Below, in pieces: positions 19,531 through 31,837 of a stretch of 64,000 bases of DNA. Made by a program: the position numbers and the translations under genes. The notes beneath the pieces were generated by a model that was not told where the DNA came from, ran no database searches, and saw only the letters and a list, made by a program, of their open reading frames with translations. How positions within the stretch are numbered: position 1 is the first letter of the stretch; each line of letters starts with the position of its first letter. The DNA is taken from assembly GCA_022747635.1 (NCBI GenBank), contig JAKTNV010000004.1, forward strand, positions 84,983,552 through 85,047,551. Reading direction: 5' to 3'. Source of the stretch: Hetaerina americana. Taxonomy: Eukaryota; Arthropoda; Insecta; Odonata; Calopterygidae.

Positions 19531-21515
19531 ATTTTGCGAATGGATGTGGAGAAAGTTTCCACTTTTCGTTTTCCCAGTCATCTCATTAGAATCAAATAGT
19601 ATAGAATTATTCAGAATTAAAATTCATCAACAGTTTTGCGTAGGCGAGAAGTTGAGACAGTCATTTGCATCCAATATGTGGTGTTAATTATTTATGACCC
19701 CAATAGGTTTTCTCTGAGCTTCAGGCAGGGCCATATCTAAACGGAACAACAGACTTTCCCAGGAAAGAATCAGTTAATTACCAAAGAAAACTTACAATAA
19801 GACTACTCAAGGAAGGATATTTCATTTGAAGATAAGGGAGTTTCAAAAACTAACCGTCATTTGTTCTTATTCGAAGCGAAATACGCTAGTGAACAAGCGA
19901 CATTACGGAATTCACGGCACAATGTAAAAAAACCACCTAGGAGGAAGAAATCATTTCCGTGACCATTTTCAATGAATTCCAACAAGGTCAATTTAGGCTT
20001 CCAGCGTTGCACCTCAGCAAGAACGAGCCAGGCGGGCATCAGGTGGGAGGAGACGGGCGATACGATAACGCGAGGGAAAATTCGGGGGTGGGAAAGTCTG
20101 ACCGAGGGAAATCGGGTGATCTCTGGGGAGAGGGGCATGGAGGAGGAGGCAGATTTCACCTTGATAACCATAGCGAACCGCTATAGTTATTGAAAAGAGA
20201 GATGTAATGATGGATTTGGCACAAGTAATGATCCGTCATAATGCTTTTCCGATATATAGGAGTGAAATGTGAATTTGGGGAATAAAATGAGCGAAAGAAA
20301 AGTGAAATTACATGATGACCATTAGGGGGAATTGAGATTGAAATAATTCAGTGTTAATAATATACTGGCCCTTAAAGAGAGGCTGCACCAAAAAACTAAT
20401 AGAAAAAAACACCATTTACACGAGATGGTGAGACAAACTGATGGTTAATCGGATGAGAAATTACTATCTAAGAAAGGTTTGCCAATGGATATGTAGAAAC
20501 CACGAACTGCTTCATTCGCGAAGGCATTGTATATTACGGACGGAACACTACGTAGCGAATAGCAGAGAGTGTAAACGACTATGCGAGTGGGTCAAATTGC
20601 GAAGGAATTCGGAATACGCAGGGCATGTTCCGAGACCAACAGACGCCCACCTTCCGAATCGTTAAATAAACGAACTACCAGCAACAAAAACTGTGCCACA
20701 ATTGATCACTAGCAAACTCTTTATTCTGGACGCAGAATGAAATTCAGCAAGCGTGTACGATGTTATGTTAAAGAGGTTATTTCGGGCAGAATTTACGTAA
20801 AATTTGAACTGAACATTTGCAATTGAAAGAAAAGACATCAAAACCACTGGTTGTATGGAAGGAGACAATTCAGACGAGTACTATACAACTGGCAACAAAA
20901 TAATGAATTTCAAACTTTTGATAGGAAAAACCCTAGGTTGTGACGAATGTAAAATGTGGTAGTAGTGGGCTAGTGATTTGCTTCTCCTGAAACAAAAAAA
21001 ATCACATTTTTAACAACGAAAAAAAAAATTGTTAAATATTCAGCCGATTTCAATTGGCTTAGTTAAATCATTATTATATTAGTTCCATCGGACAACTAAA
21101 CTTTTCGAAGAGTTCTTTCGACGAGCTACGTTTAACTCTGCATGCTATTTCATAAAGCTGATTCGAAATATTCATTCAATTGGAATAAGATAGCAGTTTG
21201 AGCACGTTTTATAGAAATAGTTTTTTTTTTCAAAGACTCAAAAGGACTTCTTTACCGCCGTGAAGAGTTTTCTCAACACGTGGTTGGACGAATATCGATC
21301 TAAATTATTCCAAGCGAATATCATAATTCGGCAATTAAATAATCGACAAATGAATGGCTTACATCTTCCTCGATGGACGACGGCCCCTCCTCGTGCCCGG
21401 ATGCAATGTACACGAAGACCCTGGACTTCGAAACCTGTGAGCTAACACGGACGACTTGCTGCACCGACCAAAATTGAGGGACGAAAGGACTAAGCGGCTA
21501 GCCGCTCGCCTTTAA
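19531..21515. other. No recognisable feature
   Basis: This is unique sequence to the right of the part of copy A whose counterpart is visible. Frames are short, and no tRNA-like, SINE or transposon motif was recognised. Confidence 0.5.
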
Positions 21516-21765
21516 ATAGGGAAGAGCTAGGGAAAGAGGGTGGGCGAGAGGGGATGAAGGATAAGGGAGGGCGAGTGAAAAACTAAAGGGGTGAGTGGTT
21601 TGAGGGGGAGAACATTTGGGGGAGGAGGATGCCCACTAGGATCGAGAGGAGAGCCGCACATGGGAGGAGGAGGAGGGTGGGTAACCGAACGCAAAGAGGG
21701 CAAGAGGTGAAGAAGGGATGAGGGATGAGGAGGTGGGCACTCATGAGGAGGAAGGAGAATCAAAC
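21516..21765 (+). repeat. Purine-rich (G/A) low-complexity stretch
   Basis: The plus strand is dominated by G and A (runs such as gggagaggaggag). The long open frames on both strands here reflect this composition and are not evidence for genes. Confidence 0.75.
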
Positions 21766-22199
21766 AAATGCACCGAAGTCAGTGGCGAGGAGGCCGGTCG
21801 CGGTGAGGGTAGGAATGACCAGAGGAGAAGGGAGGGGGTGAAGGCGATGACTGATGATTGCATCGAAATGGCCGTCACGAGGGTCGAATGGGTGCCGCGG
21901 AAGAAGAGAGCACTCCCTCCGGCCCATCCAATAGGCCAGATCACGACCTTCCTGTCACCCCACGAGAGCACGGCTTGCGGTGACTCCGAACTCGCCGCGG
22001 GTTCGAATACCCTCGGCCCGTTCCATTTTCGCGGCCAACATTCCTAATAATCTTCATTAGTTTCATATCATTCATTGTAAGGCCTTGGTATGGATTTTGC
22101 GTAATATATAAGAATTGGAAGCTTTAATAAAACACACAAAATTACAGGAAACCCGATTCGATAAAAGGTTATAATATTAGATATAATATTCTCTATAAC

Positions 22200-22945
22200 A
22201 TTCTTAAATTCAGCCTGCTGATATTCCTTTCTTGTCCATCCAGTTAATGCGTCTCAATTCCATTTCCTAACCAGCCTACCTTGCCTCTTTTGTTGAATCG
22301 GTCACTGCACTTCATAAAAACTAATTTGTGATGAACATCCGCTCTCGGGAACCTGTGCAAATTGATCGCGCTGTTCCTAAATATTTGTCTAACCACAATA
22401 TAATCTAACTGAAACCTTTCAGACTAACCCAGCATTTTACATATATACTTACGTCTTCTGGGGTGTCTAAACTAAGTGTTGGCAATCACTAAACCCTGTC
22501 TCATGCAGAATTCGATTGCTTTCTCCCCGCGGTTATTCCACCTACCTAACCCGTAATAGCCTACCTCATATCCATCTTTCCCTGCGTCTACTGTTGCATT
22601 CTAATCTCCCATCACTTTAAAATACTTCCCTTCAGGAACATCCGCGATTATATCCTCTAACTAATCGTATACCCTGTCGACTTTTTCCTCCTTTGATTGC
22701 TTGTTGATATACAGTATATGCATGAACAATGACCGAGTTCGTCGGTTCTGCTTTTAATTTACCTGGGTAAAATTCTATCCGTTGCTTCCTCTTTTTTGAC
22801 TACGATACTTCCTACCTTTTTATTCAATAATATGGCAACCCCTCGTTGGCACTCATCCCCTATGCTGTATATTGCTCAATAACTGCTACTCCAGTAATCC
22901 CCACTAGCCTGCCATCTCACCTCAGAAGTTCGTAGCCATAAATCA
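22200..22945 (-). pseudogene. RTE-type LINE endonuclease fossil
   Basis: Translated on the minus strand across frameshifts and stops, the segment reads like the endonuclease domain of RTE LINEs. It has an ERGVAI-like stretch (QRGVAILLNKK), a GDxNATV box (MGDQNATVDAGKDG), GRWNNRGEKAIEFC, the IANT box, FRHPRRRKY and LDYIVVRQ, in the expected order. Several stop codons interrupt it and no reverse transcriptase follows. It is a dead 5' fragment. Confidence 0.7.
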
Positions 22946-22964
22946 CATAAATAAAATGCGTAGA

Positions 22965-23340
22965 CTCGATTAAATACCAAGGCGTCACCCTCACTCACGA
23001 CCTCACCTCGGTGAAACACATACGGGAAATATGTGGACAAGCAAACAAAAATTTAGTATTTATTAGAAAAGTACTTGGTGTATGTGATGGAAAGGTCAAA
23101 GAAAAATGTTATCTTTCGCTGGTTAGGCCTCATTTAGAATATGCTGCCAGTATATGGGATCCTCGCGAAGTTGAATTAAATGCCAAATTGGACCGTATGC
23201 AACGTAGAGGAGCTAGATATGTACACTGTTGTTGTGATAATCAAAGTAGCGTATCCAAAATATTAGAGCAGCTAGGCTGGAAATCAATCACCCCTATTGG
23301 ACTTCGGTGGGAGATATCATGTCAATTAAATTAGAGAGTT
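22965..23340 (+). pseudogene. C-terminal reverse-transcriptase fragment of a CR1/Jockey-type LINE
   Basis: The frame reads from YQGVTL (the usual YLGVxL motif after the catalytic YxDD) through SLVRPHLEYAASIWDP, DRMQRRGARYV and LEQLGWKSI to a stop. This is the characteristic thumb/C-terminal region of many LINE RTs. The polymerase core is missing, so only the 3' end of a copy remains. Its last segment (tcggtgggagatatcatgtc) is matched at 41196, which links it to the LINE tail family there. Confidence 0.8.
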
Positions 23341-23373
23341 AATGGGTTCTTCTCTGAAGAGGCCGTTTGTGTT

Positions 23374-23612
23374 TGTGATTCACGGGTCTCTGACATAGGA
23401 GGGATCCCTGTAAACCCTGAGCGACTGAGTGAGTGCGATTCACAAAGGTCTCACACACATGAGTGATAGAATTATTGCTTGTTGACGTAAGCCCTTTTTG
23501 TTTCCTTCCATCCGTTTTATAATTTGGCAGTCATCTGTGTGATTGACCGGTCACTGGCATAGGAGAGATCCTTGTAAATCCTGAGCGTGTGCGGATGAAT
23601 GCGATTCACGAG
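23374..23612. repeat. Two diverged tandem units of about 165 bp
   Basis: 'gtgattcacgggtctctgac' followed by ataggagggatcc at about 23374 is repeated as 'gtgattgaccggtcactggc' followed by ataggagagatcc at about 23540. Each unit ends in 'gcgattcac'. They probably lie in the 3' untranslated part of the preceding LINE remnant. Confidence 0.65.
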
Positions 23613-23924
23613 AGTGACTGTTATTCCTTAAAACACCCTAATGATTTTTTGTAGAGTGGTTGTAAGTTTGTTTTGATTTTTAACCATTTATTTTGCCTTT
23701 TTTGTGTGTGATTGAGGTAAACGTGGGCCAGTTTTTCTTATACACACCCAAGTGACCTATTATGTGTTCCCTATCCTTCCCCCTACTTGTAACTTTGATT
23801 TATTCCCCCCCTTTACAACCTAGTGCCAATCACGTTTACGGTCTCGGTTATCTCGTTTTTATTGCTCCAAGACCGTAGGTACGTTAATTTTATATTAACA
23901 AAATTAGAGATATCAAGTGTAGAA

Positions 23925-24010
23925 TAGTTGGATTTAAGATGTAATTTTTTCCACGAACGAACAGGGATCAGAATATCATTGTCCGACCGCAGTGCCCTTT
24001 CTTCGTCAAT
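23925..24010 (+). mobile_element. Small LINE-tail fragment
   Basis: 'taagatgtaattttttccac' and 'agggatcagaatatcattg' match the tail family seen at 10612 and 41240. Only this part is recognisable. Confidence 0.45.
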
Positions 24011-24415
24011 ACTAGCATTCAGGTTTTCGTAATTCGTGCTCCCAGGCTGAAATGTAGGCACCGTAAGTCTTCGATATAGCCGTGCGCCTCTTAGGTAAAA
24101 AATCACGACTTTAATGTTAAACAAAGAATTTCCTCCTCCGCAGAAGAAATTTAGACCTCCTCAATAAATTAAAAGGTGATAAACCTGTAGGGATATTCGA
24201 GAGGGGGTAACCTAAAGTTACTGTTGCGGCATCTCCCGCAGTTTCTTTGGAATTTGTCAAAGGGAAAACACCATACGTGTTTAAAGTTGGCTTTTAACCT
24301 CGTGGACAGTGGCGCCTCGCGCACGACTACGAATGCATGTGACATTGTATGTACGGTATTTCGTCATAACATCTAGTTCCTTTAAAAGCCCCAAAATTTC
24401 AGAGTTTAAGAGGAC

Positions 24416-24488
24416 GCCTCGGTAGCTTAAGTGGCTAAAGCACTCGACCGGATATTGAGGGATCTGGGTTCGAGTCCCAGTCAAGGCG
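24416..24488 (+). repeat. tRNA-like sequence 1 (Pol III-type A and B boxes)
   Basis: This segment folds as a cloverleaf: acceptor GCCTCGG/TCAAGGC (one mismatch), T8 A9, D stem GCTT/AAGC, anticodon stem CTCGA/TTGAG, T arm CTGGG-TTCGAGT-CCCAG. A-box TAGCTTAAGTGG and B-box GGTTCGAGTCC match the consensus. The anticodon loop CCGGATA has C rather than the required U at position 33, so a working tRNA is unlikely. More likely it is a tRNA-derived internal promoter in a repeat. Confidence 0.7.
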
Positions 24489-24750
24489 AATGATTTTTAC
24501 GCTCTGAAATTGTTGCATTAAAATGCACATTAGCGGATGACTCCGTTAAAAGTTACTGTTGCGGCATCTCCCGCAGTTCCTTTGGAATTTGTCAAAGGGA
24601 AAACACCATACGTGTTTAAAGTTGGCTTTTAACCTCGTGGACAGTGGCGCCTCGCGCACGACTACGAATGCATGTGACATTGTATGTACGGTATTTCGTC
24701 ATAACATCTAGTTCCTTTAAAAGCCCCAAAATTTCAGAGTTTAAGAGGAC

Positions 24751-24823
24751 GCCTCGGTAGCTTAAGTGGCTAAAGCACTCGACCGGATATTGAGGGATCT
24801 GGGTTCGAGTCCCAGTCAAGGCG
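24751..24823 (+). repeat. tRNA-like sequence 2 (tandem copy)
   Basis: Identical to the tRNA-like segment at 24416-24488, displaced by exactly one 335-bp period. Confidence 0.7.
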
Positions 24824-24929
24824 AATGATTTTTACGCTCTGAAATTGTTGCATTAAAATGCACATTAGCGGATGACTCCGTTAAAAGTTACTGTTGCGGC
24901 ATCTCCCGCAGTTTCTTTGGAACTATAAA

Positions 24930-26340
24930 GCAGATTAAATGAAATAAAAAGTTTTGAGTAAAAAAGTACATTAACAAATTAAGGTAATTACCTTAGTGTC
25001 ATCAATCATCTCTAGTTAAGACAACAGTACAGTGTCGTCGAGGAAGTAAAGATTTTGTAATTTGATATACTTAGATATTTGGATTAAATATACCAGCATA
25101 ACTTAGCATGTAAATAAGCCTACGATGCCTAATTTAACCTCTCACCGCAAGAGAATGACTTCAATGGCCGAATTCCTGGAGAATTCCGATTGAAGATGAG
25201 ATTTAGTTGACTCATCGCACTTCCGAGGCGGGATTGGCAATGCTGCTTCACCTGTGCCTCGACCATCCCACCCTCCCAGTCGCATACAAGGTGCCATTCC
25301 CTTATGTAATAAACTCAAAAGAAAACTAAGGAAATATTCAGCTTCACACTATCAACTGAGGAATAGTAGTTGCCAACACATTTATTTTACCGAGTTCCAC
25401 AGATGAAACTTTCCTTATAGCAATTTATCACCAATTCAATTGGAACCTGCAAATTATTTTCCGGATCGCGAGGCATTAGCATCATCATCGGCCTCATTTC
25501 CGTACACGAATGTTGCGGCAATTATTTGTATAGTCATGGGCTAACAATGTGACTCAAGTCATATGGTAACACGATGGCTCACTTGATGACGCGTGTGCAT
25601 TTCTGGAGCGGCACGCTATTGCAGCGTTGGCTGGTGGTCTTGGAGGTAGCTGTACACTCGGGACTCAAGCTTTTGGCGAGGAAGGGATCGGTTAACTGCT
25701 GGTCTCCAGGTCGCTCTAATGCAAAGCCCCGCGAAGATACGCGAAATGCGCACTATCGGAATTGAATTGGTCTAAAAATTCCCTCCGCCTCCTTTTCCAT
25801 CGTCCCAATTCGACTTCACTCTCTCTCGTGCGAAGTCTCCCACTCAATAAAACCCCTAGCCTCCCCTGCCTTCTCCTTAAAATCCCCCCCCCCTTATTTT
25901 CCGACGGGCATTGGGTCTCGCCTGTTCGCTTGGAGAGCCAGGATGAGCCAGCTGATCGAAGTGGATGGGCTCGAGTTCGTGGAACGCTAGGGCACATCGT
26001 CGAGGAACTAATTCTAAGCGGTGGAGGTCACGGGCAGATCATTGGTGAGTGGCGATTAAATACAAGTCCATGTGCAAAAAAACACAAGGTATATTACGCT
26101 TCCTCATTAGGGTATTCAGTGGAACAAGTTTCTAATTGTAAGGTTTCGATTATCAAGATCTTCGGGTCACTTTTTAAAATTGACGGTTGCATATTGGTAC
26201 GTATATAGTTAGTCTACAAAAATTTTACACTGGTACACGGTAAATCCGATCTTCAGCTCGGATCAACTAATCGTATACTCAATTGCCGTTGGTAATTGTC
26301 CTGGGGGTGTATTAATGATGTTCCCATAATTTTCATCACT
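24930..26340. other. No recognisable feature
   Basis: Unique sequence. Overlapping frames around 25716-26208 are open on both strands but resemble no family, and there is no supporting splice or transposon context. Confidence 0.45.
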
Positions 26341-26646
26341 GGGGATCGGTATGGTGCGATGGGTAACGTACTGGTTTCCCACCCGGATGGTCCTAGTTTG
26401 AATCCTAGAGGCTGCAGGCACTTTTCAGTGTTGTCTCGACCCATACTATGAAGGTGGTTTGTGGATAGCACCTTGAATGAGTACACCGTCCGTCGTTTGG
26501 GACGTAAAACTACGGACCCCTTGGCGCCTTTCGTTAAGAGTGGACTACTGCCGACATCCGTTTTCTTTTTCACCCTTCCTCCTTTCTCATCCACCCCTAT
26601 TGGCGTTAATGACCTCGGCTTTCGACCACCTCCCCTAAAACTACAC
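26341..26646 (+). mobile_element. tRNA-derived SINE, full-length but diverged
   Basis: It has the same order as the SINE at 32999: head 'ggatcggtatggtgcgatgg', 'aacgtactgg', a degenerate B-box (agtttgaatcctag), the core 'ggaccccttggcgcctttcg' and the end 'cctcccctaaaactac'. It differs at many positions, so it is an older copy. Confidence 0.85.
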
Positions 26647-26649
26647 ATA

Positions 26650-28865
26650 TTGTCGATCCTCTCCAATACTGAGGTTTCAATCACGGCCGTGGTAGCTTCC
26701 AATTCTATGTGCAAACAAATTGAAATTTCGATTTGCGACATCTAATTCTTCGTGATTGTAGACGCTCCACGATTTATAATCTGATTACCCTCTCGTCTAA
26801 CCTCTCGCTTGACATGTGATTCGAAATCTGGAGGCGGTGTAGATTCGATCGCGGGTTCAGTGGTTAAAAACTCAACCTGAATTTTGTAGTTCATTCTTTC
26901 GTACGCGACGGTGGCACCCTAATTAGTGTCGCTTTCGCCATCCACAGAGACTGTGAGCTCAAATCTAGAGTAAGGTTTGCGAGCGTAGTATTTCTCAGTA
27001 ATCCTTGTAAAGAAAACAAAGCAACTGTCCCGGCGCTATGGAGCCCGATGAAAAAAGCCATCAATTACTTAATTTTGTCAGTCATAGAAAAATGTAATTT
27101 TGAAGTTTCTTTCTTTGCAGATACGCTTCAGATGGGGTCACTCCTAGAGTGAAACATTTCATGCTTCCCTCTTCTTTTCATCCAAGGCCTATTGCAGGAA
27201 AATCACCTAAAAAAATGTCCACTTGCCGCTGGGAGAGACCACAAGCCTGTGTATGGGTAAAATCTTAAAGCTTAAGGTTGCTCTGGCTCGCCTAAGGTTA
27301 TTTGCAAAATATTTTCACTCACTACCCGATTATTGTAAGTACGATGATGAATAATTTATATTTCGTCTTAGCAAGTGGAAATGGTGTAACCGTTGACACT
27401 GTAACGGAGCCGATATTAAAATATTACTACGCATTTTCCACAAAACTTTAAATTTGCGACAGCTAGTTTCAATGAAAATTCTAATCCTTGGGTACCTTAA
27501 GATGACGCCTGTGTATTGAAATTAGATGTAGCAAATAAACGTTTTGTGGGAAATGCATCGTGTTCTCCTTTCATTCAAAATCAATCACGCAATCAAGCCT
27601 GATTTGGAATGTATTAAAGGGGAGAATTTTAGTCAAGACAGGTGACTGAAGGCATATACTAGGGATGTAGGTGGAATGAAGGGAGATAGAATGAATGTGG
27701 AACAGAAGAATTTATTGTAGTGCGTGGTGTCGGGTATTCTTTTTTGGCAAGGTTAAGTAAAGTGGCTGTATTTCAGTGAGTTTCCAATACCAACTTCAAA
27801 CTTTTATGTACCGATGAACTCGTATGTTATTTAAGTGTTTCATTATTTATTAATATTAGTTAAAAGTATGTTTTACCTTTCATTGTGAAATATTTTACCT
27901 AATTAATAAATCATTCCATTCCACAATGGAAAGTTAATGGTAAAATATAGCCCTAATTTCTGTTGGTGGCATAATATTTTAAAAGACCACTTCTTAAATG
28001 TGTGGTGTCTGCCAAATCAAGTGAGTTTATGTAAATTTTTTGTAGTAATATGACTAGGAAATATCAGTTTTATGGCACATAAGGTGCAATTACAGATTCG
28101 AATTAGCTTTTTTTTGAGTCGAGTAGCCCATGATGAAAGCATCACACCTTGGGAACAACAATCCAAGAAGTAATTGTAAAGCCCAATTTATATTGATCTC
28201 AGTGATGCAGGATGGTTGATATCTTATTATTTATTGAAAAAAGTCACTCTTGATATTTCATCAATAAATTAACATTATCTTATGACAGAAATTTAGTATC
28301 CAATAATTTCTGCTGAGAGGTGTGGTAGCCAAGGGATGAGATAATAATAATTTAACTCTGAATGGCCAGGCCTAATTCCTGGTGGCTTGAAAAATTCCCA
28401 GCTTCACCATAATTCTTCTATTTTTAGGGCACTCAACATGCAAACCAGAGGAGGCCCCAGGAAATGAACTGTCTGCTCTCAATTCCCTTAATTTTGGCAT
28501 GAAGCCCTAATTTGAAAAAAACACCTTTGCAAGCGGGGACGAGGTATTTTGTTAAACTTTTTAATCCCACATGTCTTAAGCCTTTGAGAGGCGAGCTGCT
28601 CTCTCATACAATATTTAAACATATCAATCTTTGTGCTGATCACTGTGGTTACTCTTGTTTAATCATTTGGTTAGTTTCATTTATAAATTGTTTTCAAATT
28701 AGACTTCAAATATCATGATTTGGATGAAACCATAGTACATACTAAGCTTATGCTGACAGGGATGTTATTTTCATTTTACCACACAACATTAATAAACTCG
28801 TAGGTTGGATTTGATATACCTCGCCTGGTATCAGGTTGAATTTTATGGGACATTATCTAATCAAC
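26650..28865. other. No recognisable feature
   Basis: AT-rich unique sequence with no long frame and no repeat motif that I recognise. Confidence 0.45.
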
Positions 28866-28869
28866 AGGG

Positions 28870-29050
28870 TAAAAATGGGGGCCAGGTCGTTTTCCTGTGC
28901 CACTTAGTGGTTTCCCCAGAAGATCGGGTAACCAAAAAATCCCACAGCATGGATAAAGGGCAGAGTCATAAGAGGCATCATTCTGAATCAAATCCAGGCC
29001 CCAAGGGAAGTAAACCAACACACTACCCATTGGACAACCACACCCCCTGC
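28870..29050 (-). mobile_element. Probable tRNA-derived SINE, second family
   Basis: On the minus strand a tRNA-like head (GTGTGGTTGTCCAATGGGTA, then a degenerate B-box GGCCTGGATTTGATTC) is followed by 'CCCGATCTTCTGGGGAAACC'. The order matches 34930-35115 (GGTTCGATTC, then CCAGATCTGGCTGGGAAACC). Divergence is high and the ends are uncertain. Confidence 0.5.
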
Positions 29051-29054
29051 ATAG

Positions 29055-30385
29055 TTAGTGTGTAATATATTTTTAAATTAGTAAAACCATATTAAAATAA
29101 TTTCAGTAATATCAGAATTAGCTTTAATTTCTCATGTTAATTTAACAAAAGTGTTATTACACACAGTAAATGTTATGCCAAGGACTAGATGACTTTCTCT
29201 AGGAGGACACTGAAAGGATATTAAGTGAGGAACCAGGAACTAGATGAATATTAAGCAAGGTAGATGTTATGATTGGTAAGTAGCGAGACATTCTGTTCTA
29301 TTCACCCTCACTGTTTTCCCACCTCTCCTGCCTTGGACTCGCCCAACCCATTCTCCCTTAATTTCATTCTGTCCTTATTCTCATTTCCCAATCTTCTCCA
29401 TTCCTTGGTTCACATTTGGTCACCTTTTTGGGATGTATAGCTCACATGGGCAGGTGAGGAGTGTTGAATGGGAGGCTGGGCAGTGGTTGGACCTCTTTAG
29501 AAAAAACAATGAATCCATCAATTAGTCTGTGAAAATATTTTTTGAACTTAATTATTTCACCAAGTGATTTTCCATGAAATTAACATATTTGATACAGAAA
29601 AATCTACCTTGTTCCATATTTCATTGTACCCCTTCTCCCTTTTCTTGAGAGGAAATAGATACCTTTGTTATTTTAACGTAATCTCATAATTTGGCATTCA
29701 TGTGACAATATTTAAAAAATTTTAAATCTTTGAAATATAAATGCTGTAAAAAAATTCATTTGATCAACATGCTCAAATGTATAGATATTTGCATTGTAGA
29801 TTCAAATTTCTTACATAGTATTTATGTGTGATGATCTGAAGTAATTCAATTTAGCAAGCCATTCATAACCATTGTTTATCCCAGATACATTCATTCAAAG
29901 GTGTTTTACCCATTATTTTTAGACAAATTAATAAAATGTTGAAATAGGGTGAAGTAGGAGCAGTTGTTAATCAAATAAGTTCCAATAGATTTTCATGGAG
30001 GAATTGCATCAGTCTCACTAAAACACCACTTGTGTGAAACTCATTTGTTTTAATTAATGGTTAATTTCATATATTTCACTGTGGTTATATGTATGCATTT
30101 AAAGTAAGTTTATTTTTTTATTTTTAAAGGGGAGCCAATCTTGCAATGTTAATTTAGTAAATATTTCTTTAGCCCTTATGAAAACACAAGCCTTTATATC
30201 TTTGCTTAAGACATCCTAAGAGTAGTTTAAAAGAACCATATCAACTTAACATTCATAATCATATTTCCATTTTTTTCAGTCAGGTCTTCCATTGGATGAT
30301 AATGCCAGGTGAGAAGAGAAGCATCCATTGGAATCAAGGTTGATCAGCGAGCTTTCTCAATGGAAGGAAATAAGGAACGAAGGTG
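29055..30385. other. No recognisable feature
   Basis: AT-rich sequence, intron-like or intergenic. No motif supports a gene. Confidence 0.4.
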
Positions 30386-30393
30386 CATCTTAC

Positions 30394-30531
30394 CTTGCTG
30401 GTGCCAATTTTGACAGTGCCATCAGGATCTAAAGAAGTGCACTTCATGTCGGTGTCAGCCTTAAATGAGGCCTCTGAATAGACTGCAACTCCTCCACCGC
30501 TGACTTCGTGGATAGTGGCAGAGAGGGTATT
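30394..30531 (-). CDS. Candidate host exon (unidentified protein)
   Basis: On the minus strand 46 codons are open and end at a near-perfect splice donor, CAAG|GTAAGATG (junction 30394/30393). The peptide, with pieces VSGGGVAVYSEASFKADTDM and KCTSLDPDGTVKIGTSK, has a normal soluble-protein composition, unlike other short frames nearby. The 5' boundary is unclear: a TGA precedes the frame at 30534-30532 and no ideal acceptor is visible. A pyrimidine-rich CCCTCTCTGCCACTATCC before ACGAAG could serve. I do not recognise the family. If real, it is one exon of a minus-strand gene with large introns. Confidence 0.35.
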
Positions 30532-31837
30532 TCAAAATAATATTTTGTATCCAAAAGGATATTTGGAATATTGGTGTAATTTCTAATACAAATTTATCTC
30601 AGCAAATGTATTTATGAATAATAAAGATGCAACAAAGAAAAAGGTCTAATTTTTAAATCTCTCTTTGTGTAACCTTCGAATAAATAATTTTGCCTTAATA
30701 TGCTGCCTGAGAATGAAAAAGAGAAATACAAGAATGCATCCCAAAAATAAAGATCGTTTTTCCGAGGATAAATGTTGATTACAATTGCTACGTGAAGCAC
30801 AGAAAACAGTAAATTAAGAAGTTCTCTTAATCTCCAATACATACTGGCAGTCAGAATTGAATTACATCTTCTGCCATACTCTCATTCGGCAATGCGGGTC
30901 ATTCAATTCGTTATGAATTAAAAAAAAAGATGAGTCGTTGATATTCTTGAATGGAATGTCGACATTTCTTGAAAATATCTATTCGAAACAAATGGTAATA
31001 GAATTGTTAAAACACAAAAAAACCGTGAAAGAGTCATTATTTCAATAAATTATAAATAAATACTTAATTAGCAGATTTACTAAGTGTAGGAAATATGTAT
31101 TGTGTATCATATATATAAAATATGAAAAGGTGCCTTAATCCGTACGTTATTAGCCTAAAATGTTGCCAAATTATTCTAAAGTAATTTTATCCTATCCTGA
31201 ATAGCAACATTGTGTGCACTCTGAACAATTGTTCTTTGGTTTATAAGGTGAAATTCGTGATTGCAATAAACAAATGAACTACATTTGATCACACCGGGTC
31301 AAAACTTACGTCATACACCGACCTGAACGAAGTCCGATAATAAGAGCTAATTGGTCTATCACATGCGAAAAATCATGGTATTGAATGATATCCAAGAACC
31401 GGCTCACTCTTCAAAAAAGAGTAGCTCCATCGACGGCCACCCGCTCACGAGCCGTCTCGGAGCACGGTGAGGCGCAAGGTTGAGGTGCTAAGCCTCCCCA
31501 AGAAAATATATGAATTCAAGTCCCGAGTCCACTCAGCGAAAAATATCCTAAGTCCAGAGCGCTCGCCAGGCGAGAGAGGCGTCGAGGCAGGGAGATCTCT
31601 CGGATTCGGCAGTGGAGAGCCTTGCTGAGTTCATCAAGTTCATTTTGAGAAAAAATTGGCAGTCCGTAGTTTTGCGGAACAAATAATAGTTCCGAACACG
31701 TATTTCACAAGAAACCCGGTAGGCTGGGGGATAAGAGGCAGAAGGCGGTGGCGAGACTATAAGGTGTATTACATCGATTTACTTTTGCAGCCGAATTTTT
31801 TTTTTTTGCAAAATAGTTTCGATTCACTAATATGCAC

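Larger units (their letters stand above)
24213..24921 (+). repeat. 335-bp tandem repeat carrying tRNA-like sequences (2.1 units)
   Basis: Units begin at 24213 and 24548 with a partial third at 24883, so the period is exactly 335 bp. The two full units are nearly identical (one visible change, tttctttgg to ttcctttgg, near the unit start). Each contains a palindrome-like 'gttgcggcatctcccgcag', a middle spacer, a tRNA-like segment and a 3' part. The array stops just after 'cccgcagtttctttggaa' in the third unit. A related single unit lies at 44900-45239. Confidence 0.92.

Noticed and set aside
21961..22020. tRNA-like 3' half (gcgggttcgaataccc)
   Set aside because: Only a B-box-like T arm is visible, with no matching A-box or acceptor, so it is too short to call.
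21516..22047. Frames encoding Pro/His-rich or Glu/Gly-rich proteins
   Set aside because: They arise from a purine-rich low-complexity strand.
24416..24488. A functional tRNA gene
   Set aside because: The anticodon loop lacks U33, the acceptor has a mismatch, and the sequence is embedded in a 335-bp tandem repeat with a decayed relative elsewhere; a tRNA-derived repeat is more likely.
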